From: Burkholderiales bacterium
Lineage (GTDB): Bacteria; Pseudomonadota; Gammaproteobacteria; Burkholderiales; SG8-41
Length of the DNA: 36,815 bases
NCBI GenBank assembly: GCA_019751125.1
Contig: JAIENU010000197.1
Location: forward strand, 1-36,815
Reading direction: 5' to 3'
Shown: positions 7,996-14,917 of the stretch, piece by piece
How positions within the stretch are numbered: position 1 is the first letter of the stretch
Layout of the letters: each line of letters opens with the position of its first letter
The notes under the pieces: model-generated
Databases searched by the model: none
What the model was told of the DNA's origin: nothing
Seen by the model: the letters and a program-made list of their open reading frames with translations, nothing else
Made by a program: the position numbers and the translations under genes

Positions 7996-9192
7996 ATGGA
8001 CGGCAGCACCTCCCCCGAAATCAGGCTTCCGGCGGCCGATGGCCGCACGGAACTGTTTCGCCTGCGCGGACCGCGCAGCTACACCACCGCAACCTCACCC
8101 GCGCAGCTGACACGCATCGCCTACTCGGCGGCGCATGTCGTTGCCGATCCGCGCGCCCGCATCGATCCCTGGCTTGATTGCGCGGTGGACTGGGACGCCA
8201 CACTCGCCTACCGCCGCACCCTGTGGAGCCTCGGCCTCGGCGTGGCCGAAGCGATGGACACCGCGCAGCGCGGCATGGGCATGGACTGGCCGCAATCGCT
8301 GGAGCTGATCCGCCGCTCGGTGGATGCAGCGAAGGACTTCCCCGGCGCACTCATTGCCTCCGGCTGCGGCACCGACCAGCTCGCGCCGGAAGATGCACGC
8401 AGCGTCGATGACGTAATCCGCGCCTATGAAGAACAAATGGCAGCGATCGAGGCCGCCGGCGGCCGGCTGATCCTGATGGCCAGCCGCGCGCTGGCAAAAG
8501 TGGCGCGCGGCCCCGGTGATTACGAGAAGGTCTATGACCGCCTGCTGCGCCAGGCGCGGCAACCGGTAATCCTGCACTGGCTGGGCGAAATGTTCGACCC
8601 GGCGCTCGCCGGTTACTGGGGCAGCGGCGACGTGCAGTCCGCGGTGGACACCGCGCTTGGTGTGATGGGTGCGAATGCCGCCAAGGTGGACGGCATCAAG
8701 ATGTCACTGCTCGACAAGGACATCGAGATTGCGGTGCGCCGGCGCCTGCCCGAAGGCGTGCGCATGTACACCGGCGACGATTTCAACTATGCCGAACTGA
8801 TCGCCGGTGACGAAATCGGCGACAACCCGATGCACCGCCACAGCGACGCCCTGCTCGGCATCTTCGACGCCATCGCCCCGGCCGCCAGCGCCGCACTGCT
8901 CGCGCTGGCCAATCACGACCGCGCACAATTCGACGCCATCCTCGCGCCGACCGTGCCGCTGTCGCGCCACATCTTCCGCGCGCCGACGCGTTTCTACAAA
9001 ACCGGCGTGGTGTTCATGGCCTGGCTGAACGGTCACCAGGACCACTTCACGATGATCGGCGGCCAGCAGAGCGCGCGCTCGCTGATGCACTTCGTCGAAT
9101 TGTTCAAGCTGGCCGATGCCGCCGGGCTGCTGCTGAAGCCGGAACTGGCGGTGGCGCGGATGAAAACGCTGCTCACCGTCTACGGCGTCTAG
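7996..9192 (+). CDS. DUF993 family protein (dihydrodipicolinate synthase-like)
   Basis: 398 aa. The sequence matches my knowledge of the DUF993 family, TIM-barrel proteins annotated as related to dihydrodipicolinate synthase: DPWLDCAVDWDATLAYRRTL near the N-terminus, IASGCGTDQL, QPVILHWLGEMFDPALAGYW mid-protein, and VDGIKMSLLDKDIEIAVRRR, where the Lys of GIKMS is placed like the Schiff-base lysine of class I aldolases. The length is normal for the family. Substrate and pathway are not established; members often sit near sugar or inositol-type catabolic genes, which is not the case here. The start ATG at 7996 has only a weak upstream purine stretch. Confidence 0.88.
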   Translation: MDGSTSPEIRLPAADGRTELFRLRGPRSYTTATSPAQLTRIAYSAAHVVADPRARIDPWLDCAVDWDATLAYRRTLWSLGLGVAEAMDTAQRGMGMDWPQSLELIRRSVDAAKDFPGALIASGCGTDQLAPEDARSVDDVIRAYEEQMAAIEAAGGRLILMASRALAKVARGPGDYEKVYDRLLRQARQPVILHWLGEMFDPALAGYWGSGDVQSAVDTALGVMGANAAKVDGIKMSLLDKDIEIAVRRRLPEGVRMYTGDDFNYAELIAGDEIGDNPMHRHSDALLGIFDAIAPAASAALLALANHDRAQFDAILAPTVPLSRHIFRAPTRFYKTGVVFMAWLNGHQDHFTMIGGQQSARSLMHFVELFKLADAAGLLLKPELAVARMKTLLTVYGV

Positions 9193-9199
9193 CCTGGCA

Positions 9200-9478
9200 T
9201 CACCTGGACTTACCGCTGTCGCCGTCGGTGACGAACACCATGCCCAGCAGGCCAAAGGACAGCAGCTTGTCATTGACCGTGGTGTACGAAGCCACGCCCA
9301 GGGAATGGTAGTTCGACACAAAGGCGGTCAGATTGCCCAGGTGCAACACCGCGGCCAGCTGACTGCGCTCCGCGACGGCCTCCTTGATCTTGTCACGATG
9401 CCGCTCCGCTGACGGGTTCAGCACGATGGCCAGCACGACAGCCAAAGCGCCAGCGGAAAACCAGATGACTCGGGACAT
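9200..9478 (-). CDS. Small protein with N-terminal membrane/export segment (DUF4359-like)
   Basis: 92 aa from ATG at 9478 with GAGGTAAG upstream. The N-terminus (VIWFSAGALAVVLAIVLNPS) is a signal anchor or signal peptide, followed by a charged helix (ERHRDKIKEAVAERSQ) and a second hydrophobic region ending FGLLGMVFVTDGDSGKSR. The pattern hydrophobic segment, NP(S), basic helix and YHSLGVASYTTVNDKLLSFG resembles small envelope proteins grouped as DUF4359, but I cannot verify this. It converges on the DUF993 gene (stops 7 bases apart). Confidence 0.7.
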   Translation of the reverse strand: MSRVIWFSAGALAVVLAIVLNPSAERHRDKIKEAVAERSQLAAVLHLGNLTAFVSNYHSLGVASYTTVNDKLLSFGLLGMVFVTDGDSGKSR

Positions 9479-9579
9479 GGCCTTACCTCGATCGATGATG
9501 AGGCTTCAGAGTAGCCGGATCTGATCCGCCGGCACAGGGATTATGACCGGTCGTGCTGCACGGACCATCCCGGCCAGCC

Positions 9580-10023
9580 TCAACCTGGAATTTCCGGCTC
9601 CACCAGCAGCGCAAGCTGCGCCAGCGACTCCTGCCAGCCCAGATAACAGGCCTCGGCCGGGATGACCTCCGGAATCCCCGCCTGTTCGACATTCAGCTCG
9701 GTGCCGCAGAACACTTTTTTCAGTTCAACCGTCACCGTCATCACGCCCGGCAGGTTGGGATCATCAAATTTGTCGGTGTAGCGGATGCGCGTATGTGGAA
9801 CCAGCTCCAGATACTCGCCACCAAAGCTGTGACTGTTGCCGCTGCCGAAATGGGTGAAGGACATGCGGAAGCTGCCGCCGACCTTCGCCTCGAGGTGATG
9901 CACCGTGCAAGTAAAGCCGTACGGCGGCAGCCATTTGGCCAGGCCGTCAGCATTGGTGAAGGCCTTGTAGAGGCGTTCGGGTGGGGCGCGGAGGACGCGG
10001 TGAAGTTTGATGGTGTTGGGCAT
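9580..10023 (-). CDS. SRPBCC / AHSA1-family ligand-binding protein
   Basis: 147 aa. The opening TIKLHRVLRAPPERLYKAFT, then KWLPPYGFTCTVHHLEAKVGGSFRM, is the standard AHSA1 (activator of Hsp90 ATPase homolog 1-like) signature, with the C-terminal LGWQESLAQLALLVE helix that lines the hydrophobic cavity of the START/SRPBCC fold. These small cytoplasmic proteins bind hydrophobic ligands; function is mostly unassigned in bacteria. It is monocistronic as far as can be seen, at the boundary between the GC-rich backbone and the AT-richer patch beginning near 10024. Confidence 0.9.
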   Translation of the reverse strand: MPNTIKLHRVLRAPPERLYKAFTNADGLAKWLPPYGFTCTVHHLEAKVGGSFRMSFTHFGSGNSHSFGGEYLELVPHTRIRYTDKFDDPNLPGVMTVTVELKKVFCGTELNVEQAGIPEVIPAEACYLGWQESLAQLALLVEPEIPG

Positions 10024-10065
10024 GTTAAATATATCCTTCAGATCAAAAAATTACTCCGACCCTAC

Positions 10066-11028
10066 TTATTGCCTAGAAAGCAGAAATTCATCCTGCGCAG
10101 TATTCGCCCAACCATCCATTGATACCGAAAGATCGTGCCAATAACGATTTAGCTTCTCCAGATTGTCGGTAGTAACCCATGGCTTGTCTAGCGCCTCCAA
10201 TACATTGAACTGTGGAGTGCGCACTACTGACCCAAATGCCGCATCGTAGAAAAAGGATGTGGAGAGAAAATTAGCAACGTAAACAATCTGCCGCAGAGCA
10301 TCATCAATGTCGTTATAAGTAACGATAGGCGCCGTCTCTGAACCCTCGGCAATCCGCTCAGCGTGAGCAACGCGTCGATCAGCCATTGCACAAACTTTCT
10401 CTATCGCAGGATGCAAGAGGCGATCCCGCAGTGCAGCCAGAATAGACAAATCAACAGTATCAATTCGCTTTCTCTTTACAGGATTACCAGCCAATCTATC
10501 AAAAGCCTTGTGCATAATCTCCGACATTGCCCAAGCCTCTGGTCCACTCGTGGGGAGCCAACCAACGTGACCACCGCCACTCATATCGAGCGACTGGATA
10601 TATGTACGTTGCACCGCCTCGTAGTCATAAGGTAGTCCGTCATAACAAATGAATTTCTCACGCGTCAAAAGTTCGGGGCGACGCTCTACCAGAGCAATCA
10701 CATTCCAAACGGAGTCTGTCTTTGGATTTTTGTCCACTAACCTTCGAATACCCAAAGTCATCAGACTTGCGTAACCAGCTGTTGTCAGCTCCCATAATGC
10801 GCCATTAACAAGGCGATCCGGCTCAATTCTCCTTGCTTCATTTAATGTTCGAAAAACCACTGTGTGCCATGCAAGATCGTGGACCTGATTCATCACAGAT
10901 GTATCAGAATCACCTCGCATGTAATCCAAGCATTTCCTACGAAACGTACGATATTCGACAAGTGCCATCCGCCGAACCTCAGGCACATCGCACTGCTCGA
11001 CTGGATATTCGTAATCAGGAATATTCAT
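10066..11028 (-). CDS. AT-rich orphan gene of unknown function, possibly HEPN-like
   Basis: 320 aa from ATG at 11028 (a GTG two codons upstream is possible; no good Shine-Dalgarno). The gene is clearly lower in GC than everything around it, with many A/T-ending codons, which suggests recent acquisition. The protein is mostly helical and soluble. It contains LRDRLLHPAIEKV (R201-x4-H206) and ADRRVAHAERI (H222); the second resembles the R/H region of AbiU2-type HEPN proteins, which are RNases of phage-defence and toxin systems. The Rx4-6H motif is not convincingly placed, so this is only a hint. The neighbouring toxin-antitoxin pair strengthens the idea of a defence or accessory patch. Confidence 0.65.
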   Translation of the reverse strand: MNIPDYEYPVEQCDVPEVRRMALVEYRTFRRKCLDYMRGDSDTSVMNQVHDLAWHTVVFRTLNEARRIEPDRLVNGALWELTTAGYASLMTLGIRRLVDKNPKTDSVWNVIALVERRPELLTREKFICYDGLPYDYEAVQRTYIQSLDMSGGGHVGWLPTSGPEAWAMSEIMHKAFDRLAGNPVKRKRIDTVDLSILAALRDRLLHPAIEKVCAMADRRVAHAERIAEGSETAPIVTYNDIDDALRQIVYVANFLSTSFFYDAAFGSVVRTPQFNVLEALDKPWVTTDNLEKLNRYWHDLSVSMDGWANTAQDEFLLSRQ

Positions 11029-11080
11029 ACGCACGCATTAAAAAAATGCTCTGCAGATTAAATTGTCGAGGTCAATTTAT

Positions 11081-11464
11081 TTAACGTTTCCGCACCTTAA
11101 TATCCGCAGCGCCATAATTCACCGGTTCCGGCTCACCGACCGCAGCAACCGCCCCACCTGTCTCCGAAAAATTCTCAATCCGCACCTCACCATCGGGAAA
11201 ACGCGCAATCACTTCCAGCTCCCCGCCCATTGCCCGAATATGGTTGCGCAGGGTGGACACATACATATCCGTACGCTTTTCAAGTTTTGCGACGGCGGGC
11301 TGCTGAATATGCAGGGCTGAGGCCAGGGTTTGCTGCGACAGTCCGCGCGCACGACGCAGTTCATGCAAAGGCATTTCCGCCAGCATGGCTGCGCTCCTGG
11401 CGCTGGATTTGGCCTGCGCTTCAGCAGACATGTTTTCCCGCAATTTTGAAAATTTCTTAGCCAT
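11081..11464 (-). CDS. XRE-family antitoxin of a HigB/HigA-type toxin-antitoxin pair
   Basis: 127 aa from ATG at 11464. A helix-turn-helix of the Cro/C1 type is clear: LHELRRARGLSQQTLASALH followed by IQQPAVAKLEKRTDMYVSTLRNHIRAMGGELEVIARFPDG, the layout of HigA-like antitoxins in which the ALH-IQQPAV-KLEKR recognition helix is followed by GGELE. Its start overlaps the toxin's 3' end by eight bases (11457-11464), giving the toxin-first order and translational coupling typical of higBA. It should neutralise the toxin and repress the shared promoter. Confidence 0.9.
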   Translation of the reverse strand: MAKKFSKLRENMSAEAQAKSSARSAAMLAEMPLHELRRARGLSQQTLASALHIQQPAVAKLEKRTDMYVSTLRNHIRAMGGELEVIARFPDGEVRIENFSETGGAVAAVGEPEPVNYGAADIKVRKR

Positions 11465-11822
11465 CGATCAGGCCCTCGCGTTTTAATTCGATCAAATGCG
11501 CGTCATAAAGCCGGTCGGCAACCGGCACCATGCGTTCGTACCACAGCTCATCACCGGTTTTGTCGCCACCGATCAGCAGAATCGCCGTGCGCCGCGGATC
11601 AAAGGCATACAGGGTTCTGTACGGACGGCCCTGATGCTGCGTTCGAAGCTCCCGCATGTGGCCATGCCTGGAACCATTGATGCCGCTGCTGTGGGGAAAT
11701 GGCAGTTGCGGACCACGCGCTTCCAGCAATCGCACCGAGGCATCGACAGACACCTGCTCATCCTCGCTCAGCGCGCTCCACCAAGCCTCAAATTCATCGG
11801 TGAATTCGACTTCCCAGCTCAT
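11457..11822 (-). CDS. RelE/HigB-superfamily toxin (Gp49-like)
   Basis: 121 aa from ATG at 11822. The hallmarks of the phage-derived Gp49-like HigB group are present: WEVEFTDEFEAWWSALS at the N-terminus, then MRELRTQHQGRPYRTLYAFD, PRRTAILLIGGDKTG and WYERMVPVADRLYDAHL. Toxins of this family are ribosome-dependent mRNA interferases that cut translated mRNA. It overlaps the antitoxin gene by eight bases and follows a palindromic operator at 11831-11862. Confidence 0.92.
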   Translation of the reverse strand: MSWEVEFTDEFEAWWSALSEDEQVSVDASVRLLEARGPQLPFPHSSGINGSRHGHMRELRTQHQGRPYRTLYAFDPRRTAILLIGGDKTGDELWYERMVPVADRLYDAHLIELKREGLIDG

Positions 11823-11830
11823 GCACCATC

Positions 11831-11862
11831 ATTCCATCAACAGAATATTCCGTCAATGGAAT
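11831..11862. promoter_or_regulatory. Palindromic operator upstream of the toxin-antitoxin genes
   Basis: A 32-base near-perfect palindrome lies 9 bases before the toxin ATG. Outer arms ATTCCAT (11831-11837) and ATGGAAT (11856-11862) are perfect, and the centre is the palindrome GAATATTC (11843-11850); only about three base pairs are mismatched over the whole site. Position and symmetry fit the autoregulatory binding site of the XRE antitoxin. Confidence 0.65.
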
Positions 11863-11892
11863 TATTGACTTGGCCGGGTGAGGATAAATACA

Positions 11893-11921
11893 TCAATAAA
11901 AACAATGGCTTACAAATTACC
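11893..11921. repeat. Dispersed short repeat, copy A (reference copy)
   Basis: The core CAATAAAAACAATGGCTTAC lies between the toxin promoter and the oxidoreductase stop. The 29 bases 11893-11921 match 35575-35603 (inside nuoG, reverse orientation) at 27 of 29 positions. Further copies with more change are at 7419, 17545, 19703 and 1462. No open frame or flanking duplication is obvious, so it is a non-autonomous repeat or a shared regulatory motif. Confidence 0.7.
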
Positions 11922-11927
11922 AACCCA

Positions 11928-13403
11928 TCACGACAGCTTCGCCGCCTTCTTGATCTGGTTCACCTTCACCATCTCCGGCGACTTCTTGTAATGCGTATCC
12001 AGCGGGTAACAGCCGGACACCAGGCCGTTGCGCGGCGCGGTGGTGCAGTCGCTGAAGGTGCGGCACAGGCGCTTGCGCTGCATCACCTTGCCGGCGAGCA
12101 CGTCAGCGGGCAGTTCGGGATAGGCGAGCACCATGCGGCCGAGGCCGACGCTGTCGGTCCAGCCGGCGCGTACCGCCGCCTGTGCGACGTTGGGCAGAAA
12201 TTCCTGCAGATAGGTGTAACCGCTGCCAACGAAGGCCAGCTCGGGAAAGGCCTGCTTCAGTTCGCGCACGACATTCAGGTGGCGCATCACCCCGATCAGC
12301 GGATCTTCCGGCGGGTGATAGCCGTCGGAGGGCGGATACAGCGCTGGCCGCGTCAGGTGCGGGTTGTAGTACGGGCTGCCCAGCGTGATGTTGAACAGCT
12401 TGATGCCGAGATCGCGCGCGATGGCGATCACCGCCCTGGTTTCGGCAAGGTCGATGTGCATCGGATCGGCTTCGCTGTGCCCAAAGCCGTAGCGGTACGG
12501 CAGCAGGCCGGCGAATTCTTCCGGCGTGCCCGGCCCCATCGCTTCCGGCGTGGTCAGTGCCGGGTCGGGCTTGAACGGCACCAGGTCGGCGGCGGACAGG
12601 CGCATGCCGAGCTTGAGCCCCGGTGCCTCGGCCTTGATGCCGGCGACGATCTCGCGCATGAAGCGCGTGCGGTTCTCCAGCGAGCCGCCGAATTCTCCAT
12701 CGCGGGTCTTCGCCGACAGGAATTCGTGGCCAAGGTAGCCGTGGCAGGCTTTGACGTCGACAAACTGGAATCCGAGCTTGGCCGCGCGTTTTGCCGCATC
12801 CACATAACAATCAATCAGCGCTCGGATGTCGCCGTCGCTCATCACCGGATAATCCGCCGCCAATTTGAACTTGCGGTCGAGGATCGGATGCCGGTAGAGG
12901 ATCATCGGCTCCTGCTTGTGGTGGTCGTTGGGTTTGCAGAAACGGCCCGAGTGCGTGAGCTGCAGGCCGACCACCAGACCGTCGTCACCACCCATCGCCT
13001 CGCGGTGTGCGGAGACCAGCCCTTCGCGCATGGCGCCGATCTCACGCTCGGTGTGATCGTTGAGCAGCAACTGGTTGGGATTGGCGCGGCCATCGGGCCG
13101 CACCGCCACCGCCTCGCCGCCCCAGATCAGCTTGGCACCGGACAGTCCGAAATTGCGCCAGCGGCGGCGGGTGTTGTCCGAAGGGCGGCCATCGGCCTCG
13201 GCATCCCAGCCTTCCATCGGATGGATGGTGTAGCGGTTGCCGATGGTCAGCCCGTCGATGTGCAGCGGCTGCGCCATCGGCGAGGACGGCGCCGGTTCGA
13301 GTGTGTCGTCGCAGGGCATGGCCAGGCCCATGCGTTTCAGGTTGTCCTTGAAGCCCGCCGGCGTGGCCAGCGACTTGATCTTGACGAAATCACCGAACTT
13401 CAA
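11928..13403 (-). CDS. NADH:flavin oxidoreductase, Old Yellow Enzyme family
   Basis: 491 aa from a TTG start at 13403, chosen because GGAGGAGG sits six bases upstream and no in-frame ATG has a comparable site. After about 45 leading residues comes the FMN-binding barrel: LTIGNRYTIHPMEGWDAEAD, GLQLTHSGRF, the catalytic-region ACHGYLGHEFLS and GEFGGSLENRTRFMREIVAG, then VGLGRMVLAYPELP near the end. The C-terminal CRTFSDCTTAPRNG adds Cys residues that are spaced less regularly than the 4Fe-4S motif of 2,4-dienoyl-CoA reductase types, so only the barrel is clear. Family members reduce or isomerise activated C=C bonds using NAD(P)H. It is the last gene of the molybdenum-hydroxylase operon, 53 bases after the dehydroquinase-like gene. 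Confidence 0.92.
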   Translation of the reverse strand: MKFGDFVKIKSLATPAGFKDNLKRMGLAMPCDDTLEPAPSSPMAQPLHIDGLTIGNRYTIHPMEGWDAEADGRPSDNTRRRWRNFGLSGAKLIWGGEAVAVRPDGRANPNQLLLNDHTEREIGAMREGLVSAHREAMGGDDGLVVGLQLTHSGRFCKPNDHHKQEPMILYRHPILDRKFKLAADYPVMSDGDIRALIDCYVDAAKRAAKLGFQFVDVKACHGYLGHEFLSAKTRDGEFGGSLENRTRFMREIVAGIKAEAPGLKLGMRLSAADLVPFKPDPALTTPEAMGPGTPEEFAGLLPYRYGFGHSEADPMHIDLAETRAVIAIARDLGIKLFNITLGSPYYNPHLTRPALYPPSDGYHPPEDPLIGVMRHLNVVRELKQAFPELAFVGSGYTYLQEFLPNVAQAAVRAGWTDSVGLGRMVLAYPELPADVLAGKVMQRKRLCRTFSDCTTAPRNGLVSGCYPLDTHYKKSPEMVKVNQIKKAAKLS

Positions 13404-13456
13404 CGGCCACCTCCTCCATCACGCCGTCATCGCGGCAGGATGACGCGCATGGCGTC

Positions 13457-13885
13457 TTATTTCTTGACCAGGTTCTTCAGCCCGGTCAGCGCAAACCGGT
13501 AGCTCTCGATGCCCATGCCGTAGACCGAAGCCTTGCACACCGGCTGGAACACCGACACCGTGCCGCGCGCGGTGGGGTTTGATAGATGCACTTCAACCAC
13601 CGGGAATTTCATCTGCGCCACGGCTGCGCGCAGCGGGCCGGTGACCATGGTGTAGCCGCCAGGGTTGATCACCACGCCGGCGAGGTCGCTGTCGAACACC
13701 TCGTACAGCTTGTTGACGACTTCACCCTCGATGTTGGAATGGAAAAACGACACCTCGATGCCAAGTTCCCTGGCATAGCCGCGGATGTGTTCCTCGTACT
13801 GCGCCAGTGTCATCGGCCCGAACACATCCAGTTGCACCTTGCCGCGCATGTTCAGTCCTGCGCCGTGGATCACCAGTACTTTCAT
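13457..13885 (-). CDS. Type II dehydroquinase (AroQ)-like protein lacking key catalytic residues
   Basis: 142 aa from ATG at 13885 (AGGAAGAG upstream; ATG two bases past the preceding gene's stop). The flavodoxin-like fold of AroQ is recognisable: VLVIHGAGLN, SNIEGEVVNKL, VVINPGGYT, VEVHLSN, GMGIESYRFAL. Of the residues known for type II dehydroquinase, the Asn of NPG (N74) and His of EVHLSN (H100) remain. The catalytic Tyr of the YG motif is F22, the His of THTS is M80, and the Arg residues of RREP and EEFR have no counterpart. Shikimate-pathway dehydration is therefore unlikely. Its place between a Bug binding protein and an Old Yellow Enzyme in a molybdenum-hydroxylase operon suggests a repurposed enzyme acting on a ring-derived intermediate. 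Confidence 0.85.
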   Translation of the reverse strand: MKVLVIHGAGLNMRGKVQLDVFGPMTLAQYEEHIRGYARELGIEVSFFHSNIEGEVVNKLYEVFDSDLAGVVINPGGYTMVTGPLRAAVAQMKFPVVEVHLSNPTARGTVSVFQPVCKASVYGMGIESYRFALTGLKNLVKK

Positions 13886-13887
13886 GC

Positions 13888-14895
13888 TCACTCTTCCTTG
13901 ATGTTGGCGGCCTTGACCACCTTGCGCCATTTTTCGATCTCGGCCTTGATATAGGCCTGGCTCGCCGTCGGCGTAGTGGCGATGGATTCGGCGCTGTAAC
14001 GTGCGAAATTCTGCTGCACCAGCGGCGTCCTGATCACCTTGTTCAGGTCTTCATTGAGGCGGGCCACGATGGCCTTCGGCGTTTTTGCCGGCGCCAGCAT
14101 CGCGGTGAAGGTGCCGGCCTCGACACCGGCCACACCCGCCTCCTTCATCGTCGGCACTTCCGGCACCTCCGGCGAACGGTTAACCGCATTCACTGCCAGC
14201 GCCCGCACCTTGCCGGCCTTGACGTGGCCGATGGCCGAGGAAATCTGGTCGAACATCACGTCGATGCGGCCACCAATCAGATCCAGCATCGCCGGCGCAC
14301 CGCCCTTGTACGGCACATGGGTGAAACGCGTGCCGGTGACGCCCTGGAACAGCTCGCCAGCCAGCCGGCCGGTGGAAAAATTACCCGAGGAACCCATGAT
14401 CAGTTCGCCGCGGCTTTTGGCATGGGCGACAAATTCCTTGACCGTCTTGCCAGGCGAGGCCAGCGGCACCAGCATGATCACCGGCACGTTGGACACCAGC
14501 GAGATTGCCTCGAAGTCACGCACCGGGTCGTAGCGCAGCTTGCTCGACACGGCCGGCGCAATGGTCAGCGAGCCGGTCGAGGAAAACAGCAGCGTGTAGC
14601 CGTCGGGTTGTGCGGTGGCAACGATCTCACTGCCCACCGAACCGCCGGCACCGGCACGGTTGTCGATGATCATGTTGCGGCCGAGCAGTTCACCCATGCC
14701 CGGAGTGACCGCACGGGCGGTGAGATCCACATTGCCCCCCGGCGCAAAAGGCACGATCAGGCGAATCGGCCGCTCAGGCCAGGCCGCACTTGCCACAGAA
14801 CTGAAACCAGTCAGCACTGCCGCCAGCAACCCAAACACCAACACCGGGCTCGCGCCCCATGTTTTTATCCTGTTCATCCTGTCCATCCTGTCCAT
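13888..14895 (-). CDS. Bug/TctC-family substrate-binding protein of the molybdenum-hydroxylase operon
   Basis: About 335 aa from ATG at 14895; ATGs at 14886 and 14877 and a GTG at 14925 are also in frame, because the start lies in a nine-base tandem repeat that supplies AGG-ATG three times. A signal peptide follows (PVLVFGLLAAVLTGFSSVASA), then AWPERPIRLIVPFAPGG, DNRAGAGGSVGSEIVATAQP and the THVPYKGGAPAM ligand loop, all diagnostic of Bug proteins. It probably captures the operon's substrate in the periplasm; transporter membrane subunits are not adjacent. The stop is two bases before the dehydroquinase-like ATG, indicating translational coupling. Confidence 0.92.
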   Translation of the reverse strand: MDRMDRMNRIKTWGASPVLVFGLLAAVLTGFSSVASAAWPERPIRLIVPFAPGGNVDLTARAVTPGMGELLGRNMIIDNRAGAGGSVGSEIVATAQPDGYTLLFSSTGSLTIAPAVSSKLRYDPVRDFEAISLVSNVPVIMLVPLASPGKTVKEFVAHAKSRGELIMGSSGNFSTGRLAGELFQGVTGTRFTHVPYKGGAPAMLDLIGGRIDVMFDQISSAIGHVKAGKVRALAVNAVNRSPEVPEVPTMKEAGVAGVEAGTFTAMLAPAKTPKAIVARLNEDLNKVIRTPLVQQNFARYSAESIATTPTASQAYIKAEIEKWRKVVKAANIKEE

Positions 14896-14902
14896 CCTGT
14901 TA
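14867..14902. repeat. Nine-base tandem repeat at the start of the Bug gene
   Basis: Four tandem units of ATCCTGTNN (ATCCTGTTC, ATCCTGTCC, ATCCTGTCC, ATCCTGTTA). On the coding strand each unit carries AGGATG, so the array offers several overlapping Shine-Dalgarno/ATG combinations and encodes MDR repeats before the signal peptide. Change in copy number would shift the start by whole codons. Confidence 0.7.
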
Positions 14903-14917
14903 ATTCGCCTTGAGTCT

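Noticed and set aside
11496..13502. 668-codon plus-strand frame opposite the toxin and oxidoreductase genes
   Set aside because: It is antisense to a clear OYE-family protein and a clear HigB toxin; its translation is Arg/His/Val-rich with no recognisable domain.
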